A DNA stretch of 64,000 nucleotides. Origin: Mariniblastus sp. Its GTDB lineage: Bacteria; Planctomycetota; Planctomycetia; Pirellulales; Pirellulaceae. The notes under the pieces were generated by a model that saw nothing but the letters and a program-made list of their open reading frames with translations, was not told where the DNA came from and ran no database searches. Both the position numbers and the translations under genes were made by a program. Every line of letters starts with the position of its first letter. Within the stretch, counting starts at the first letter, position 1. Shown piece after piece: positions 18,839-27,553 of this stretch. The DNA lies in contig JAKVBG010000006.1 in NCBI GenBank assembly GCA_022447605.1, forward strand, positions 62,001-126,000, written 5' to 3'.

Positions 18839-19471
18839 ATGCAAAACGAACTACCTACCCAAACTGAATTGATCCAGGAACTCTCGTCCAATCGCGAAGA
18901 GTCGTTGGCGAAGTACTTCTTGATGGTGCGCGAGCGATTGCGTCGTGTTGTCAATTTTCGCCTGGATTACCGCCTCAGCGGTCGCGTGTCAGAATCCGAC
19001 GTACTTCAGGAGACCTACGTACGGGCTGCCAAGCGGATCGACAGCTACCTGTCCAAGCCGGAGATGCCATTTTTTGTCTGGTTGCGATTGGAAACCCAAC
19101 AGCAGATTCTCGACATTCACCGCCAGCATTTTTCCGCAGGCAAACGGGATATTCGCAAGGAGATTTCCCTGGCACCCCCGAAACAGAATTCCGATCGCAC
19201 TTCGATGGCTTTGGCCGCACACCTGGTGGGAAAGCTGACGTCTCCCAGTCAATTATTTGCCAAAGCGGAAAAGATCGCCGCGCTGGAAAAAACATTGAAT
19301 ACGATGAACTCGCTCGATCGGGAGGTCATTGCGTTGAGACATTTTGAAGAGCTGTCCAACGAGGAAACGGCCGAGGTCCTGAAGATCAAACCCTCGGCAG
19401 CAAGCAAACGTTACCTGCGAGCGCTGAAGCGGCTGAAAGAGATTATGGAACTGGCCAACACGAATTCCTGA
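18839..19471 (+). CDS. ECF-type RNA polymerase sigma factor
   Basis: A 210-residue sigma-70 family protein of the extracytoplasmic function group. Region 2 reads YRLSGRVSESDVLQETYVRA, and region 4 reads LDREVIALRHFEELSNEETA followed by a helix-turn-helix with KIKPSAASKRYLRALKRLKE. This matches the planctomycete-type ECF factors coded next to Ser/Thr kinases. The ATG at 18839 is chosen because the family begins shortly before the region-2 helices; the open frame extends much further upstream without homology. The kinase gene follows 13 bases later, so the two are one transcript. No anti-sigma factor gene is adjacent; the kinase may take that controlling role. Confidence 0.92.
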   Translation: MQNELPTQTELIQELSSNREESLAKYFLMVRERLRRVVNFRLDYRLSGRVSESDVLQETYVRAAKRIDSYLSKPEMPFFVWLRLETQQQILDIHRQHFSAGKRDIRKEISLAPPKQNSDRTSMALAAHLVGKLTSPSQLFAKAEKIAALEKTLNTMNSLDREVIALRHFEELSNEETAEVLKIKPSAASKRYLRALKRLKEIMELANTNS

Positions 19472-19484
19472 ACCGAGTGGTTGC

Positions 19485-22400
19485 ATGAAATCCCAGGAAA
19501 AGAAAGACCGGTTGCTTGAGCGAATTGTCGCTCATTTCACCAAGCGCATTCGCGATGGGAAATATCCGTCTATCGAACGCTACCAGCGCGAATACCCCGA
19601 CCTGGCCAATGAGATCGAGGAGATCCTGTCGTCGGTCGCCATGATCGAAGAACTGAAACAGGTCGACAACAACCCATCAACGGCTCCCGGAAAACTGGAC
19701 CTGCAACTGGCCCATCACAAACTGGGAGACTATCGGATCATCGGCGAGTTGGGCCGCGGTGGAATGGGCGTCGTTTTTGAGGCGGTTCACGAGTCGCTGG
19801 GACGACGGGTCGCCATCAAGGTCTTGCCCGAGAGCGCCTCGGGAAACGCCCGGCAATCGGAGAGGTTTCGCCGCGAAGCGCAGGCGGCAGCCAATCTTCA
19901 CCACACCAACATTGTCACTGTGTTCGGGGTGGGGCAGCAGGAAAACCATCAATACTATGTCATGGAGTTCATCGACGGCCAGAACCTGGGCCGCATCATC
20001 GATCTGCTGCGCAACCCCCCAGGACGAGATCCGGCCCTCCCGCCGGAGGAAGATGCCGCTCGTGAAACCGTTGCCGGGTCGGATCGTAGTACCAATGACT
20101 CCTGGAACCTGACGCTCCCCCGGGAAGCACACGGGCCATCGATCGATTCCTGGACTGCCAACCGGCAAAAGAATCCCTGGCACTGGGCAGCGGACCTCGG
20201 GGCGCAGATTGCGGACGCGCTGGCCCACGCGCATCTACACGGGATGCTGCACCGGGATATCAAACCTTCCAATTTGATGCTCGATGGCAATCACGTCGTC
20301 TGGATTACGGATTTCGGATTGGTCAAAAACTTGACCAACCAGTCCTTGACCAAGACGGGCGACTTGGTGGGCACACCGCAGTACATGGCCCCCGAAGCGT
20401 TCGAGGGAAACTATGATCAGCGAAGCGAGACTTACTGCCTCGGCCTGACCCTCTATGAACTGACCACCCTGCAGCCTGCGTTTGAAGGCAAGACCACCCA
20501 CGAGCTGATTGCCAGCATCGCGACTTCGACCCCCGAATCACCGCGGCGGATCTGCCCGGAAATCCCCAGGGACCTCAACACGATCATCGAGAAAGCGATC
20601 CAGCGTGAACCGTCAGACCGCTACCAGACAGCGATCGAGTTGCGGGACGACCTGCGGGCGTTTCTCACCGATCAGCCGATCCTCGCCAGGCGATCCGACC
20701 CTCTGGAACGAGCGTGGCGATGGACGCGCAAAAACCCACTTGTGACATCGCTGATGATCATCTCGGCTGTCTTGATTTGCCTGGTTGCGATCACCGCGAC
20801 AACCGGTTACATCACAACGCAGAATGCACTCAACCAGTTATCGATTGAGAACCGCAAGCTGGTTGCCGCCGAGGCCGAAATCAAGGAACAGGAACAGCAG
20901 GTAAAATTGAATTTGACACAGGTGGAAGAGCAGTATGAAAGGGCTGAAACCAACGTTTCGCTCACGCTTGAGATGCTGGACCAGATGTTTGACCAGATGA
21001 TCCTGAAGGATGCGACTTCCAAAACGGATCTGCAGATCGATGGTTTTGACGAACTGAGCGAAATCCGTACTTCCGTCACAGCGGAAGATGCCCTCTTCCT
21101 GGAAAGGATGCTGGTCTTCTACGAACGATTCGCGATGCAGAATTCTGACAACGAGGATCTGGTCCTGCAGACTGCCAGTGCCTACCGTCGGGTCGCCAAC
21201 ATCTACCAACTGATTGGTGAAGCTGACAAGGCGGAACCTGCCTACGTCGAGGCCATGGAAATTTACCAGAAATTGCTGGACCAAACAGACCCGCTCGACA
21301 AACGCCGCTGCCGTGAACTTACCCTGTCCGTTGCACGGGCCCGAAATGACTTGGCATTTCTACTGGCCAACTCGGGGCAACGTGTCGATTCCAGCAAACA
21401 GCTGAAAGAATCAGCCCAAGAACTGGAGGCGCTCCACACTACACACGCCGACGTGAAATACGAACTGGCCAAAACCTTATATCAGCTCTCCCTGACACCT
21501 CTCCAGGCCCCGCCCGGGAACCCGATGCGCCGCGGCGAGAACCGCCGGCAGAGACCAGAAGGACGGGATTTACCTGGAAAGCCTGGAGGATTCAAGCCAC
21601 CCTTAACGGCAGAACGTCGCCGGGAAATCCCGCGCCCCGCCAGCCAACCTAACCGGGAAAAACACGGGCATGCCAAGCGGGCTCTTCAGTTGTTTGAACA
21701 ACTGAAATTGTCCGACCCGGACAATGTGGAGTATGAGCTGTTTCATGCCAAGACATTAATCCAACTCGCCAGCAACGAAACGGACAACCTGGAAAAACAA
21801 CAGACACTGTTGCAGCAGGCCAAGCAAGAGCTGGAAGAATTGAAGGACCGCTTTCCCGACAACCCGGAATACGAATATGCGTTGGGGATCTTCTATTTCA
21901 CCCGGACAGGACATTCACCTGTTGAAACGGTCGAAAACATGCAGATCGCCAAACAGATTGGCGAAGAACTCTATCAGGCGTACCCGCTCAACATCCGTTA
22001 CCGGCAGCTTTATGCCAGGACCAGTTACAACCTGGCACGCTACTACCAACAGGCGGGCGAAAACCAAAAAGCCCGAGAAAATCACCTGGTCGCTTTATCG
22101 ATGTGGAATGACCTTTCCAATGAAACGGATGATATTCGGTATTTTTACCAGAAAACCTACCGCCAGATTGAATTGGCCCGCGAGTTGATTGAGCAGGAAC
22201 AACTGGAGGACGCAAAACGACTCCTGCTCGAATCGATCGCCGAGTTGCAGAGCCAGGAGATTCACCAGCTGGCAACGCGTTACACGAAACGCTTTCATCG
22301 GTCACGAACCGGGCCTCAACCGGCACGCCGCACGTTGTTTCGCGAACCGAACCCCGACAAGCATCCGAGAGAAGATGAATTCTGGATACAATACCGCAAG

Positions 22401-22541
22401 CGGCTGGTCGATCATTACAGTCTGCTGATTTCGGTATTGGATCAGCTGGGCGACCCCGATTCATCGGCTGCGGCCAAGAAGAAAATTTCACAGATTCGCG
22501 TGAGCGATCTGAAAAAAGGAATTTTCCCCGCTGGAATATGA
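19485..22541 (+). CDS. Membrane Ser/Thr protein kinase with TPR-like C-terminal region
   Basis: A 1018-residue Hanks-type kinase. Residues 1-60 form the helical segment often seen ahead of planctomycete kinases. The kinase domain spans about 82-395: glycine loop GELGRGGMGVVFEAV, catalytic lysine K112 in VAIKVLPE, HRD at 256-258, DFG at 276-278, and GTPQYMAPEAFEG. One transmembrane helix lies at about 419-441, followed by a coiled coil (445-500) and a TPR-like outer or periplasmic region. A proline- and arginine-rich insert (about 671-728) interrupts that region. The kinase insert at 178-235 between lobes is also unusual. The gene is 13 bases after the ECF sigma factor, suggesting a kinase-controlled sigma factor. 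Confidence 0.93.
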   Translation: MKSQEKKDRLLERIVAHFTKRIRDGKYPSIERYQREYPDLANEIEEILSSVAMIEELKQVDNNPSTAPGKLDLQLAHHKLGDYRIIGELGRGGMGVVFEAVHESLGRRVAIKVLPESASGNARQSERFRREAQAAANLHHTNIVTVFGVGQQENHQYYVMEFIDGQNLGRIIDLLRNPPGRDPALPPEEDAARETVAGSDRSTNDSWNLTLPREAHGPSIDSWTANRQKNPWHWAADLGAQIADALAHAHLHGMLHRDIKPSNLMLDGNHVVWITDFGLVKNLTNQSLTKTGDLVGTPQYMAPEAFEGNYDQRSETYCLGLTLYELTTLQPAFEGKTTHELIASIATSTPESPRRICPEIPRDLNTIIEKAIQREPSDRYQTAIELRDDLRAFLTDQPILARRSDPLERAWRWTRKNPLVTSLMIISAVLICLVAITATTGYITTQNALNQLSIENRKLVAAEAEIKEQEQQVKLNLTQVEEQYERAETNVSLTLEMLDQMFDQMILKDATSKTDLQIDGFDELSEIRTSVTAEDALFLERMLVFYERFAMQNSDNEDLVLQTASAYRRVANIYQLIGEADKAEPAYVEAMEIYQKLLDQTDPLDKRRCRELTLSVARARNDLAFLLANSGQRVDSSKQLKESAQELEALHTTHADVKYELAKTLYQLSLTPLQAPPGNPMRRGENRRQRPEGRDLPGKPGGFKPPLTAERRREIPRPASQPNREKHGHAKRALQLFEQLKLSDPDNVEYELFHAKTLIQLASNETDNLEKQQTLLQQAKQELEELKDRFPDNPEYEYALGIFYFTRTGHSPVETVENMQIAKQIGEELYQAYPLNIRYRQLYARTSYNLARYYQQAGENQKARENHLVALSMWNDLSNETDDIRYFYQKTYRQIELARELIEQEQLEDAKRLLLESIAELQSQEIHQLATRYTKRFHRSRTGPQPARRTLFREPNPDKHPREDEFWIQYRKRLVDHYSLLISVLDQLGDPDSSAAAKKKISQIRVSDLKKGIFPAGI

Positions 22542-22773
22542 CCGCCTTACTCGCTTCCATCGACCATCGAGGATCGGCATTGCCCGGCGATCGGCACGAC
22601 TGAAAGGAGTCGCAACCCTCTTGTCCCCGCCCAGACTCCTTGGCGATTCTCGCCAGAATCCGACGATCGGACGCTTATCAAGTTGACCGGAACCTCACTG
22701 AAAAACTAGAATCGTAATCAGCGGTTTGAATTTCGAACTGGTTAATCAATAGTAAATTCAGTCGGTTCGACAG

Positions 22774-24471
22774 ATGGCAATTCTTACGTCGGTGGACGAG
22801 TCAGTTATTCGTCAAAGGGTCCACCTGGGTCGACAAACGATCGTTATTGGCAGGCACCCCGAGTGTGACATCGTGATCGATGACGCATCGGTCAGTCGTC
22901 ACCATGCCAATATTTCCAACGATAACGGCACGTTCTTTGTCATGGACCTGGAAAGTCGCAACGGGACGTTTGTCAATCGTTCTGCCGTTCACGAGCCAAC
23001 CCGGCTGTTTGACGGGGCCGAGATTGCCATTTGCGACATCAAGTTCAAGTTTCACCTGGAAAACGAATCCGTTTTTCAGCCGATTCGAGCCGTCTCATTT
23101 GATGATTCCAAGGTTGCTCAGACCGTTATCCTGGAAGATGACCAGAACGAACTTCGGGCCCATGTCACCTCCCAACTCGAGGTTCCCTCGCACTACCATC
23201 ACCAGGGCCGGGATATCAATACCGAGGCCAAGTTGCAGGCACTGATTCAATCCGCCCGTGAATTGAGCGAATCCTTTGTCCTGGATGACGTACTTGACCG
23301 GTGCTTGAGCTGTTTATTTGAACTGTTCCTGGAAGCTGACCGGGGGTTCATCGTGTTGAAAGAACCGAGTGGAGAGCTCCGGCCGCGCGGCATGAAAATG
23401 CGGCAAACACACGATGAACGAATCAGGATCAGCCGGACGATCGTCAACCAGGTCCTGGAAACACGCCGGCCCCTGATCAGCAGTGATGCCACCACGGACG
23501 ATCGTTTCAATCTAAGCCAAAGCGTCGTCGATTTCCGTCTGCGATCGATCATGTGCGCGCCGTTGATCAGCACCAAGAACGAAGCGATCGGGGTCATCCA
23601 GCTGGATACCCTGCGGAACCGGGTTGCCTTCTCGGAAAAAGACCTGGAAGTGCTGGTGACCGTGGCCATGCAGGCCAGCCTGGCTATCCAGAGGCTGAAC
23701 CTCGTCCAGGAAACTATCCATATCCAGGAATTGGAAAATGATCTGAAACTGGCACAAGATGTCCAGCAGGCTTTTCTACCGCAGCGCCGTCCCGATTTCC
23801 CCGAGTTCGAATTTTTCTCGTTTTACAGTGCGACGATGGCAGTAGGAGGAGACTACTACGACTATATCCCGATCGGGGACGACAAAATCGCCATCGTCGT
23901 TGCCGACGTGGTGGGACATGGCGTGGCCGCTGCTTTACTGATGGCCAAGGTAGCGGCGGAATCGCGGTTTGCGCTCGCCTCTTCCGGCTGCCCCATCAAG
24001 GCCATGGGCCAGATCAATCAGAGTCTTTCCGAACTCAATCTGGACAAGTTTGTCACCCTGCTACTCGTGATGATCGATCGCAAGGACCACCATGTCCAGA
24101 TTGTCAACGCCGGGCACATGCCCCCATTAATCAGAAAAGATTCCGGCGCTGTGATGTTGTTGGACGACCACGTTTCCGGATTGCCATTGGGCCTCGGCCT
24201 GAATGAAACGTATCATTCGTTGGACTTCACCCTCATGCCGGGTGACGTACTGGTCCTGTATACGGACGGGATCAATGAGTCGATGGATAAACAGGGCAAC
24301 CAGCTGGGGATTCACCGATTGATCGACGAGATCCAGGCCAGTCAGACGAAACGACCTGAAACCATTGGCAAATTTATTTGCCAATTGGTCAATCGGCATG
24401 TGGACGGCCAGCAACCGGCCGATGACATGTGCCTGGTCTGTGTCGGGCTGCAATCCTCCTCGACCGTTTAA
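22774..24471 (+). CDS. FHA-GAF-PP2C (SpoIIE-type) phosphatase
   Basis: A 565-residue signalling protein with three domains. Residues about 22-95 are a forkhead-associated domain (GRHPECDIVIDDASVSRHHA, then DLESRNGTFVN) that binds phosphothreonine. About 155-305 is a GAF domain (VLDDVLDRCLSCLFELFLEA). About 340-560 is a PP2C-like SpoIIE/RsbU phosphatase with the metal-binding aspartates in AVGGDYYDYIPIGD, ADVVGHGVAAALLMA and VLYTDGINES. RsbU-type enzymes dephosphorylate anti-sigma-factor antagonists. It follows the kinase gene by 232 bases; the FHA domain would let it read that kinase's output, which is inference. Confidence 0.92.
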   Translation: MAILTSVDESVIRQRVHLGRQTIVIGRHPECDIVIDDASVSRHHANISNDNGTFFVMDLESRNGTFVNRSAVHEPTRLFDGAEIAICDIKFKFHLENESVFQPIRAVSFDDSKVAQTVILEDDQNELRAHVTSQLEVPSHYHHQGRDINTEAKLQALIQSARELSESFVLDDVLDRCLSCLFELFLEADRGFIVLKEPSGELRPRGMKMRQTHDERIRISRTIVNQVLETRRPLISSDATTDDRFNLSQSVVDFRLRSIMCAPLISTKNEAIGVIQLDTLRNRVAFSEKDLEVLVTVAMQASLAIQRLNLVQETIHIQELENDLKLAQDVQQAFLPQRRPDFPEFEFFSFYSATMAVGGDYYDYIPIGDDKIAIVVADVVGHGVAAALLMAKVAAESRFALASSGCPIKAMGQINQSLSELNLDKFVTLLLVMIDRKDHHVQIVNAGHMPPLIRKDSGAVMLLDDHVSGLPLGLGLNETYHSLDFTLMPGDVLVLYTDGINESMDKQGNQLGIHRLIDEIQASQTKRPETIGKFICQLVNRHVDGQQPADDMCLVCVGLQSSSTV

Positions 24472-24535
24472 CCGACCTGGCCTACCGTCCGGCAAATCCA
24501 CGCCTTCCATGGTGCCAAGCGTCCCCCTTGATCGA

Positions 24536-25987
24536 TCAGGAATCCATTTCCTCTGGTTTCAGCACGTCGCACTGAAAACGGTCGAGTTCCCGGAGCAGGT
24601 CCTTCGGTTCGCCACACGTGGTGACGAGGCCTGCAGCGGGGAACCGGGAGTCATCGTCATCCGACCATTGCCGAAAGATACACCCGTGAACGCTGGGCCG
24701 CGCCGCAAGAACTTTCAAGACTACCCGGACCAGGTTCAGGCGCTGACGGTTACTCATCCCTTGTCGAATTACATTCACGCGTTTTTCTTCCGGTTTTTCA
24801 TCGGCATCCCTTCCGGATGACTGCGGGATTCGCAAGGAAACCACCAGCGGCAAACCCAGCTGGGACCAGATATCGATCAGGTCTATCCATTGCAGAGGAT
24901 CCCTCACCACCGATCCGGCAGGCCAGTAATCGAGATTGATATCCAGCCCGATAAACGAAATGGGCAGCGCCTGTCGCAACAGCGAATCCGCCACCTGCAA
25001 CGGGTGCATGCCCCCCACCGACCAAGCCAGGCGCTCAGCCCAGGGAAAATCAAAACTCGCCAGGATAGGCACCTCCACCGCCATGTCCTCGATCACCTGA
25101 AACAACTCGCTGGTCAACTGTTGTTGCTGTGGGAAACTGAGGTGGCGATGTCCGATCCCGTTCAAGCCACTGATTGCATGGAGGAGACGAGTGTTGGCAG
25201 GCAGATTGGCCAGTTGTTCCCGACATTTCTGCAGCACTCGGCGCTTGCGATTCTCAAATTCACCGGCTGGATCCCCACTCCAGGCAGGAGCACCTGCACT
25301 CGCATCGAACAACGGGCCATAGATCACCTCGTCGTCGGCAGTCGGGAAACGCGTTTTCATTGACTGGCTGGAATCCCAATCTGCGATCTCCCACAGGTCA
25401 AACGACCTGGAAAGATCTTCTTCCTCCAAGGAAATTCGCTTCTGGACGTTGGCAGCCAACACAAAGGGGGAAAGCTCCGGCTGGTTGACACGGTAAGCCG
25501 CCACCTGATCACCAAAATCGGTCGACAACTGAAAGATGCAGTCCATTGCAATCTCGATGCAGGAACGGGCCAGATGATCTTTTAACTGCGGATCACTATG
25601 GACAATCGAAGCGCCTAATTCCTCAGTCGCCTGGTCGACCCGTTCGACCAGCGAGGCTGACACGACCAGGCCACCTTCCTGCCAGGTCGACAATTGGTTT
25701 CTCAGGCGATTGAGGGTTCCCCGTGCCAACTCGGTCATCAGGTCATACGGGCTGTCGGATTCCGGCAGGGTGCCCGTACAGACAGATAACTCCCCGCGGT
25801 CAACGAAAGGGTAGGGGAGATGGACTTTTCCCGATTCGTTTTTACCTCGGGAAATCGTCAGTATCTGGCCCTCTAACTCGACACGACAAGGCGAGGGAAT
25901 CCCATCCAATCCGACGACGTGGATACAGGACGCCTGGTGTTTCTCCAGGCTCCAAAAATCTGGCAACCGAAACCTGTGCTGTCCCAT
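24536..25987 (-). CDS. Hypothetical protein, possibly inactive GH10-like barrel
   Basis: A 483-residue protein with no signal peptide. The N-terminal part (1-100) is beta-rich and ends with ELARGTLNRLRNQLSTWQEG. The C-terminal half looks like a TIM barrel: an early HAISGLNGIGHRHLSF, then SFIGLDINLDYWPAG, and an ending GCIFRQWSDDDDSRFP plus GLVTTCGEPKDLLREL that resembles the last strands of family 10 xylanases. The position that in GH10 holds the nucleophile glutamate (xTExD) reads VVSLRIP here, so I see no catalytic residue. I infer a non-enzymatic or altered barrel. The gene lies 53 bases downstream of purC on the same strand. Function unknown. Confidence 0.6.
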   Translation of the reverse strand: MGQHRFRLPDFWSLEKHQASCIHVVGLDGIPSPCRVELEGQILTISRGKNESGKVHLPYPFVDRGELSVCTGTLPESDSPYDLMTELARGTLNRLRNQLSTWQEGGLVVSASLVERVDQATEELGASIVHSDPQLKDHLARSCIEIAMDCIFQLSTDFGDQVAAYRVNQPELSPFVLAANVQKRISLEEEDLSRSFDLWEIADWDSSQSMKTRFPTADDEVIYGPLFDASAGAPAWSGDPAGEFENRKRRVLQKCREQLANLPANTRLLHAISGLNGIGHRHLSFPQQQQLTSELFQVIEDMAVEVPILASFDFPWAERLAWSVGGMHPLQVADSLLRQALPISFIGLDINLDYWPAGSVVRDPLQWIDLIDIWSQLGLPLVVSLRIPQSSGRDADEKPEEKRVNVIRQGMSNRQRLNLVRVVLKVLAARPSVHGCIFRQWSDDDDSRFPAAGLVTTCGEPKDLLRELDRFQCDVLKPEEMDS

Positions 25988-26040
25988 CCGCTATCCTGTG
26001 GCCGTACCAACGAAAAGTTGTCCGCATTCACCCTGCAGGG

Positions 26041-27093
26041 CTAGGCCAAAGTTTCCAGGATCAAGTTCGTCGACTCGATGATCCGCTGATCCCGTGGTCG
26101 CAGATCCGGCTCAAAAGCCTTGCCCGTCAAATGCTGCAAACCAGCTATGTAACGAACGGCAATTTCATTGCTTTGTTCGGTTGAAAACTGCATGTCAACA
26201 TCCTTGACCATTCCGCGAGCAAATTCTTTTGAAAAGGAAACCGGCTTGCCATCTCGCTCCAACACCGAGCCATCATCATTCAGTTTCCAAAAACGGGATG
26301 AATCCATCGTGTAAAGTTCATCCGCCGCAACGATTTGATTGGAGGCATTGATACCGTGCTCTGTCTTGGTGTCGACCAACACCATCCCTTTCTCTCGCAG
26401 GTATTGGGACACGATACCAAATGCCATGATCGAGGCGTTGCGGAGATGTTGGTATTGGTCTGCCGTGCAAATTCCATTCTCAATCAAAAAGGCAGGGTCG
26501 ATGGTTCGGTCCACTTTCTCCTTGGTTGACGGGGTGTCCATGAGATAGGGAAGCTTACCATTCTCGCTGAGTGAACTGACATCGATTTGATGCCCGGCAT
26601 ATTCAAATTCTGACAGCCCCTCTTCTTTTGCTTTCAGCCAATGCTGAAACAAGGAAGTGGAGGTTGAGCTTTGGGCCATGTACATGCGCATCACATTCTC
26701 AACCATGAGCAAATTTAGGTTTTCTGCCGGGATGACCGTGGAAGAGGGGAGCAACCCTTCGACCTCGAACTGGGATGAACCCAGCACATCTTTCACAAGG
26801 TTAAGCATGTGATCATGATTTTGGGCTAAAACCTGATCTTTGAAAGGGATGGCGCCTCGGTTGACATCGTGTGTGGAGATGCGATTACCACGAAACATTA
26901 AACGGATCGAAACACCGTCGCCTGTCTTCAGGTTGTCGCCAAAAACGGAATCCGAGACTTTTCCCTCCAAGACCGTGGCGCCCGTCAGTCTGGGGATTTC
27001 ATTGTCAGCAATGATCTGCTTGATCGTCCTGCCTTCATTCACCCGCTTCCCATAATCACTTACAAGTTCTTTGATTTCAGCGTCGGCAAGCAT
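26041..27093 (-). CDS. purC: SAICAR synthetase (PurC), divergent long form
   Basis: A 350-residue phosphoribosylaminoimidazole-succinocarboxamide synthase, which joins aspartate to CAIR in purine synthesis. Supporting motifs: ATVLEGKVSDSVFGDN (normally GKVRDxY), NRISTHDVNRGAIPFKDQVL, DTPSTKEKVDR, GMVLVDTKTEHG, and DELYTMDSSRFW. The length and the TPSTK block are close to the roughly 365-residue form known from some gammaproteobacteria rather than the common form of about 240 residues. The GKVRD and IPGKG signatures are altered, so activity is not certain. The gene is visibly richer in A and T than its neighbours, which may reflect transfer. Start ATG at 27093. Confidence 0.87.
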   Translation of the reverse strand: MLADAEIKELVSDYGKRVNEGRTIKQIIADNEIPRLTGATVLEGKVSDSVFGDNLKTGDGVSIRLMFRGNRISTHDVNRGAIPFKDQVLAQNHDHMLNLVKDVLGSSQFEVEGLLPSSTVIPAENLNLLMVENVMRMYMAQSSTSTSLFQHWLKAKEEGLSEFEYAGHQIDVSSLSENGKLPYLMDTPSTKEKVDRTIDPAFLIENGICTADQYQHLRNASIMAFGIVSQYLREKGMVLVDTKTEHGINASNQIVAADELYTMDSSRFWKLNDDGSVLERDGKPVSFSKEFARGMVKDVDMQFSTEQSNEIAVRYIAGLQHLTGKAFEPDLRPRDQRIIESTNLILETLA

Positions 27094-27553
27094 CTATGGA
27101 TTCTCCGCAGGGATAACAGAAGGTTTTTTAAAAATCTCGCAACGCACTTTGCTTGCCGAGAGGCTCTTCCATGGTCGAGCAAATTTGAAATATAAAAGTG
27201 ACTCGCAGAACCGTCAACTATGGCAAGGCTAATGTTCTACCTGAGGACGGTTTCGCCTGACCGACTCCCCTTGTCGCAACGACCAGGCAATCAACCAGGT
27301 TGGCGGCATAGCACTGCTTGCCGGGCTACCAAACTGCGTCAAACTGTGCCCAACTGCGCCAAGCCTGAGGGCGCGTCGTTGACCGCGGCGACCAATGCCG
27401 AAGAAGGGCCGGACGTTGAAATGATATTGAACGGCCAGGAATTTGCCTGGAAACAGGAGAACGAAACACCCCGACTCTCCCCGGCAGTTCATCCTGGAAC
27501 CACTGGTTGCCGGCGAGCGTTTTCGTATTGAACCCTACAGCCTCACCGGCCTG
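27094..27553. other. Non-coding gap upstream of purC
   Basis: In these 460 bases I see no supported gene. The 130 bases next to purC are AT-rich and include TATAAAAG, plausible promoter DNA. Around 27327-27362 there is a run of short direct repeats of the form AACTG(C/T)G. A plus-strand frame at 27220-27531 has no ribosome-binding site and no recognisable features. Confidence 0.5.

Noticed and set aside
27220-27531. Possible small plus-strand gene upstream of purC
   Set aside because: No ribosome-binding site, unlikely composition, and it includes short direct repeats; treated as non-coding.
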